DNA of 64,000 bases from Corbicula japonica (lineage: Eukaryota > Mollusca > Bivalvia > Venerida > Cyrenidae): assembly GCA_038501625.1 (NCBI GenBank), contig JAZAYU010000062.1, positions 3,324,460-3,388,459 on the forward strand, in the 5' to 3' direction. Of the stretch, positions 58,406 through 64,000 are shown piece by piece (the stretch's first letter is position 1; each line of letters opens with the position of its first letter). A program made the translations under genes and the position numbers. The notes beneath the pieces were generated by a model. The model was not told the DNA's origin and ran no database searches. It saw only the letters and a list, made by a program, of their open reading frames with translations.

Positions 58406-60022
58406 CAAGTGTTAAGACATAATGGCAGACGGACAATCAGCAATTCTACAGCCTTCTGATAAAAGGATTGTATCTTTCTTTCAGTTTTATTCCTACCTTC
58501 AATTCGATTTTTTCCTATTTAAGATGCAGACAAAAAGTATTCAACGAATAACTCCAGAACAAAATAACATGTTTTCTTCTTTTATTTAGAAAATTATGAC
58601 AAGTTGTAGCGACAATGATTGAAACAGGTGATCTATTATCTTTACATTATTTAGCAAAGTAGATCCAGGTATTTAGCAAACTAGATCAAGGACATAAATG
58701 TACTTTATTCATACATTGGTTTTTTTGTAATATTAACATTTCTTTCAATTGAATCTACAGCTAAGAAAGGTGGTGTTCTATTTCGACAAACAATATTTTA
58801 CAATAAAAAATGTCTAAACATGTTTACAACATCAATATATTGCATCATAAATCCTCAAACACAATTTTCGTTATTGAAATACTAAACCGGAAGTTCTAAC
58901 AAATATTTGCTCAGATATGCAAATTAGTTTTTTGTTGTCAATTATATCGAGGATTGTGTGTACATCATTTAAGAACTTAAAATGGCACTTATTTATCATA
59001 AAACAATGTGCTTTTACAAGCATTATTGTAAAATGATAAGGATTTTTAAGCAATATAAAAGATCTTTAGGTACAAACTCTAAATTCCCTGATTGGCAAAT
59101 TCACCAGCAAGAGTATACTGTACGATATAAAATAAAAGTAACAAGCTAGTCTTTTAATTAAACAATAAATGTGCGTTCTTGTAGTTTTCAATTTTTTCCC
59201 TCCCTCATTATATCGTAAGGAGCTGGCATACTGTAGCAAATAAGAAGACTTGTTACAACATAAACAACAGATGTGTTAAAACAACAATGGTGATACTATT
59301 TACAAATGAAATTCGGGTACTGGTACAATGATCAATGTAATCAACTGTTCTAATTTTCCCCAACTTTGCGCAGATCTTGGATTTTTGGATTTGTTTTTTC
59401 ACTTCAAAGACGGTATGCTTGTAGGACTGAACATTACCGCAAGAAACAAACTTATTTTCTAGTTACAGTAAACACTTAATCGGTTCTCAATTCTGCAGAA
59501 TGTAGAAACTTCAAAAGAGAAATGAAATTATACACTAGTATTTTAAATAAAGTTTGTGCCAACATTTTTAACAAATGGTGTTTTCTCCTAACAGATTTAA
59601 ATGTCTATTTTTGTCAGTCACTGCATAATTCCTCAGGACTCCCTCAATTCTGCCATGCATATAACATCATACTTCAAGCCATAACACAAAGCACTAAGTA
59701 CAACAGTTCACTGGCAACAGATAGTCAAATCGTACAGGCAAACAACTACATATTCTTACCACTATATTGTTCATAGTATTATGCTCTCTCAATTTGTTTC
59801 AGCTCATGGTCAAGTCTACCAAGTAATAAAAATGCCCTTATTACCACCAAGACCATTACTGACATGCCTGACATAACGAGATACATAATTCGGACCATCT
59901 TGCTGTACTATGGCTTCCATTTATTATGCACAACCACGAGGTTCCAATGAAATGTACGTCAGCTTTAAGGTCAATGAACAATTTTGGCCAGGTAAAAAAT
60001 TCAATATTGGTTAGACTGTCTG
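58406..60022. other. Probable 3' UTR and flank of the minus-strand gene
   Basis: AT-rich, no coding signal. As the gene ending at 60023 reads leftward, its 3' UTR should lie here. Its end was not identified. Confidence 0.4.
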
Positions 60023-62434
60023 TTAAAAATAAATTGGTCCAGTCTGGAGCATACTCTGATCTTGTCGTTTTGCTGCTGCCGCTGCAGCCACGGCTAGAGC
60101 ACCTCTCAGAGGTGGGCCTCCACGGCCTGCAGCTTGAGGAGGCGGCCCTCGGCTGGCAGGGGGCATACCTGGCCTTGGTGCACCTTGTAAGCCAGCTCCA
60201 TTAGCTCCTGGAGCCTTGCTGTAAAATCTATCATAGTAGCTGGAGTAGGAGCTGCTGAAAGTTTCTCCCCCAGCAGCTGGATCTGCTGGTAAGGGTCTCC
60301 TGTCATCAAATCCATTAGCTGATGGCCGTGTACCTGGGGGCGGGGGCATTTCATCAGAAGCCAACGGACGCCTGAAAATTTAAGTATCTGAAATTAAGCT
60401 GCAGGAATAAAGTGGTATACAATTCAAAATGCATGGAAGATCTCAAGGCTATTTCCAATATCCAATTGTTTGTAATCTTCCAAAATACTTTAAGAAAATG
60501 CACTGTTTGCCCCATAAACATTTTAATTAATCATAAATAGTAACAGAGGGACAGGTTTTCCCATTACAGACTTACAAGAAACAAAATGAAAATTCCAGAA
60601 AACTCCTTTTTACTATGTACAACTTAAAAACATTGAAGCAGTGTTTGGTCGAAATTCATTTAATGAATCTTAAACCAAACAGTTTAGATATTGATCAGAT
60701 TTCAAGGATATGCCCATTGATCTGACTTAACATTATTTGCACATAAAATACAAGCACTATATCCATGGAGTAATAACGACCCCGACTATCATAAACATCT
60801 ACTGGTGAAGATGTTTATGATGATACCGATAGTTTTCAAAACTGAAACTTTTAGACACTAGTAGAGGGGCAATGGATAAGACCCAACATCAAGTGAATGT
60901 ATAAAAATGATTTAAAAGAACACAATATAATATAGATATGAACATTACAACATTGCCAGATTTTTTTTTACAAGCATTAGCTCTTGCCTCCATATAAACG
61001 CCTTTATGGCATGGGCAAACAGTGTAGATCAAGATCATCCCGCACATCTGTGCTGTCTGATCAAGATCTGCACTGTTCGCTTTTTGATTCATTAGGATTT
61101 TTCTTCCCAAAAAGCTAACAGTGCAGTTTTGTGCCGGCTTATCGGGATCTATACTGGCCAAACATGAATAAAAAGGCTTATATATGGAGTAAAGGGAAAA
61201 AGGTAATACAAAAAACATCAACATTTGTACTTTTGGCATTTCTCTTTTGTGAATAAAGTGGACATTGCTTGGTACTTTATTCAAAGCCAAAGAAAAAGAT
61301 TTATTAACTTAACTTTGTTCTAGAATATTCACCTAGCAAAGACTGTAACACACTAAAACAATAAAACATGTTTAAACAAATCTTCATAAAAGAGCATTTA
61401 ATTGTTGTCCTCAAAATTACTTTAGTTTATGCCTATTTTTGTAAAACTACAACTGGTTTTAAAATATTTTATCAAATAACTTAGTGTTATACAACAGTTC
61501 TAATTACTATCAATGCCTGAATTGGAGTTGGTTTAACTTTTTGAACAAAAAAAATATTGATCTCCCATAAATCATAATCGTTCATCCAAAATATCTAACA
61601 TTAGTAGTATGCATTGGTTTTCAAAATAAAAAACCTCAGAATTGCTACTTCACGTTTTCCAAAGCATAAAACATTTTTTAAATAGTTATCCTGCCAGATA
61701 TCCAATGCTTTTTTTTTTTAAATTAAATTCTCCCCTAGGAGAGTTGTTATAGATTTTATTGTTTAGAGCTTTAACACACCATCTAACCATTAAGTCTGAA
61801 AGAAACGCATATACTCCAAGAAATGAATAAAACCCAAGCCTGAATTGCATAAAACTGTTAAGCCATGCAAGCTGATAGGAACAATACAAATTTTATAGAA
61901 TGATCTGATTATGTTGACAACAATCCAAATCATAGACTGAATTACAAAAGCTTTCAAACCGCAGTGCCACTCCAAGTTTGTTTACCCAGTCTTCAAAAGT
62001 CTAATTTCCATAGTCTCTTCAGCATGTTAAATTAAGATATTTTCATTTTTGTAAATGTTAGAAGAGGGGTTTAAACCTTTACTCCATAAACACACCTTTT
62101 TAACACATGAGCCACCAGTGTGGATCCAGATTAGCCAGCACACCTGTGCTGTCTTATCTGGACCTACACTTGTTGCATCATGGTCAGAAATTGCGTCATG
62201 ATCAGAAATAACCTCATTTTAAGCTCCTGATTAGACTTGCATGAATGTTCTAGCTAATTTTGATGAACACCGGTCACCCATGTAATAACTGTGTATCTAC
62301 AGAGGAAAGAGTTGAAGAACTTCAGACCATCTGGCACATATCAATTACTTCTGTGAAGCTTAATTTGAAGACAGGGCAACTATGGGAAAAAAATCAAGTC
62401 TCACCTAGGAGTGTCATCATAACCATCGTACGCT
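60023..62434 (-). CDS. Last two exons of a Pro/Gly/Ala/Arg-rich protein, possibly RNA-binding
   Basis: The terminal exon is complement(60023-60371), acceptor attttcag. The preceding 30-nt microexon is complement(62405-62434), acceptor gatttcag, donor AG/gtgaga. Joined in phase 2 they read AYDGYDDTPR then RPLASDEMPPPPGTRPSANG, FDDRRPLPADPAAGGE, SSSYSSYYDRFYSKAPG, PPASRGPPPQAAGRGGPPLR, a poly-Ala run and QTGPIYF. The segment is much richer in G and C than its surroundings, with the bias expected of a real coding exon. Low-complexity SY/YD, RGG-like and Pro-rich tails are common in RNA-binding proteins such as hnRNPs, but no RRM or KH domain lies in the window, so the family is a guess. Upstream exons must lie beyond the window or were too short to see. 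Confidence 0.65.
61000..61175. repeat. Dispersed repeat R6 in intron
   Basis: Contains CTCCATATAAACGCCTTTAT, GTGCTGTCTGATCAAGATCT, GCACTGTTCGCTTTTTGATT and GGGATCTATACTGGCCAAAC. A second, more diverged copy with CTGTGCTGTCTTATCTGGAC is at about 62085-62230. I recognise the GTCTGATCAGGATC-type sequence as a common bivalve repeat; this is from memory, not a search. Confidence 0.5.
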
Positions 62435-62439
62435 CTGAA

Positions 62440-64000
62440 ATCAGGGAAAACAAGGAACATATATAATTAGCAAACTATACTGCCCCTTGTATTTCTTTAC
62501 TAAACTGTCATCTCATGAACTTCAGGCATGAAACAGGCTTTGCAACTAAGTTAAACAAAGAGTTTAATTTTACTATTAGACTTGTAAAAATTCTACTTTG
62601 AATTTGCCAAGGATTGGTCTGCATTTATATTATCTTAAGAAAAATGACAAAATGATAAATTTAGAATAATGTTTATTTTTACAAATGTATTTTATAAATT
62701 CATTACAAATACATTACTTTACAATAGTCTTCAATGAAAGATGAATAGAGCATGTGAAGATAATGCACTTAGCCAAACAGCATTAATTTTTTATCTTTCG
62801 ATTGTGTTCAAAAGTAAAACTGATAGGAGTTTTTACTTAGGATTCTTTTTTTTTATGTTTTGGTCAGAATTCCCATGATTCAAATGAGCAAAACCAAAAC
62901 TTGTATTTCATCTTGAAAGTGACTAGTTAAGTGACATACACTTTTTATGTAAATGAATTACATAAAAATGACGTAAAAAATTATAAATAATTTGAAAAAA
63001 AACAAAACAATACTAAATGTAGCGCCAACCTTTTAAATCAATGATGGTAAAACATGTTTAACAAGAACTTGCAAGTGGCATCATTTTATTTTGCTGGCAC
63101 TTATGTTTGCACAAATGCCTAAAGAGGCAGTTTTTTTATGCCAAATATTTGGAGAAATTGGGCCCCATTCCCCCCTCAAAATATTTTTCCCCCACATCCA
63201 ATAAAAAATTCCCCCTTTGCTGGAGTCTGTTACGGACGGTTCGATATGTTCCCCTAATGAGTAAAAGCATGATAGTGAAAATGATAGTGAAGATGATAAA
63301 TCTTAATTTTTGTCTGATGCAAGAACATTCAACTCTGGGAAGTATGAGGCAAGATTTACTTGGTTGTACTACAGTGCAGACTTCCCGAAAGTCGCCGGAC
63401 CGTGGGACCTGTCCGGTAAATTTTAGGCCGGTCCGGCATGATTTCATATATTGTCGGACCGATTGTCCGGCAAACATTTGATCTGCATATTCCAATTTTA
63501 TTGGCTAAATTACAGTTTTGCTCGATGTTTTTACTCGAGACTGTTCCGAGGGAAATAAGTGAGGATATCCGAGTGCAATAATTTACGTATTCGTCTTCAT
63601 GACAATTCGTACCACTGCCGCTTCTTTGACTGTTTCGCTGCGCATGACCATTCTTCATCAGAAAACGACTGACTGCGACTGGGTAGGAGTCTACCGTTTC
63701 CTACATTTCGCCCATTTTCACCTATTTCCATTTCGTAATTTCGGACTCACAAAATGGCGTTTTAAAAATATTTCACTGGAGCAATTCCCGGTAAAAAGAG
63801 AAAAGTAACAAATGAAGAAAAGCTGCAAAAGAAAAAAATACCAAAAACACTTACTGGTTTGTAGATTTTATACAAAATGGATAAAAGATCGTTAATGCTT
63901 TGACTTCCAAGATGAACTATTGAATTTGAAAAACTGATCATGTAATAGTAGGGAGTGATTTTACTCTCCAGTAAATCAGGCGATTTTCTAAGTGAAATAA
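62440..64000. other. No supported gene
   Basis: AT-rich. Around 63380-63475 several CCGGAC/GTCCGG motifs cluster (GTCGCCGGACCGTGGGACCT, TAGGCCGGTCCGGCATG, GTCGGACCGATTGTCCGGC), possibly a decayed transposon end. A few open frames of 70-125 codons overlap there on both strands without any recognisable motif. Confidence 0.4.

Noticed and set aside
60106..60354. 82-codon minus-strand frame inside the Pro/Gly-rich exon
   Set aside because: It is the alternate frame of the same exon; the frame joined in phase to the 62405 microexon has better composition and splice agreement.

Overview
The window is eukaryotic nuclear DNA: AT-rich, low gene density, phase-consistent GT-AG introns and many transposon relics. 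A bivalve mollusc is the most likely source. The grounds are dispersed repeats I recognise from bivalves (a 145-bp tandem-core element ending in CTCAGGTGAG, and the repeat near 61.0 kb), a molluscan-type Cys-rich ectodomain, and a DED adaptor of the kind expanded in bivalves. This assignment is inference; no database was searched.

Layout. 0.75-6.8 kb (+): last four exons of a receptor-type guanylyl cyclase whose catalytic residues are replaced (a pseudo-cyclase). 7-14 kb: repeats, a tRNA-derived SINE and a 25-bp minisatellite. 14.3-18.8 kb (-): two exons of a Cys-rich ectodomain gene, with palindromes and splice-donor-derived minisatellites in the intron. 19-24.5 kb: a near-perfect 639-bp tandem duplication and a TIR transposon. 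25.3-29.6 kb: one dispersed repeat (family R1) split by a LINE and by a 2.6-kb foldback-like element with a target duplication. 32.3-33.6 kb (+): an intact single-exon beta-1,3-galactosyltransferase-like gene (GT31). 37.5-53.2 kb (+): a death-effector-domain gene in which a ~5-kb segment carrying exons 2-4 is tandemly duplicated. The first copy encodes a complete 500-residue DED / ferredoxin-like (TRADD-N-like) / coiled-coil protein. The second copy is decayed in two exons but keeps the middle domain open, and two more exons follow it. 54.1-55.6 kb: tandem-core transposon. 60.0-62.4 kb (-): last two exons of a Pro/Gly/Ala/Arg-rich protein.

The genes look unrelated to one another. The most notable system is the DED/TRADD-N-like adaptor locus, a probable innate-immunity or cell-death gene restructured by intragenic duplication. 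Second is the pseudo-cyclase. Much of the rest is a good record of nested transposition, because the duplicated segments provide paralogous empty sites for several insertions.
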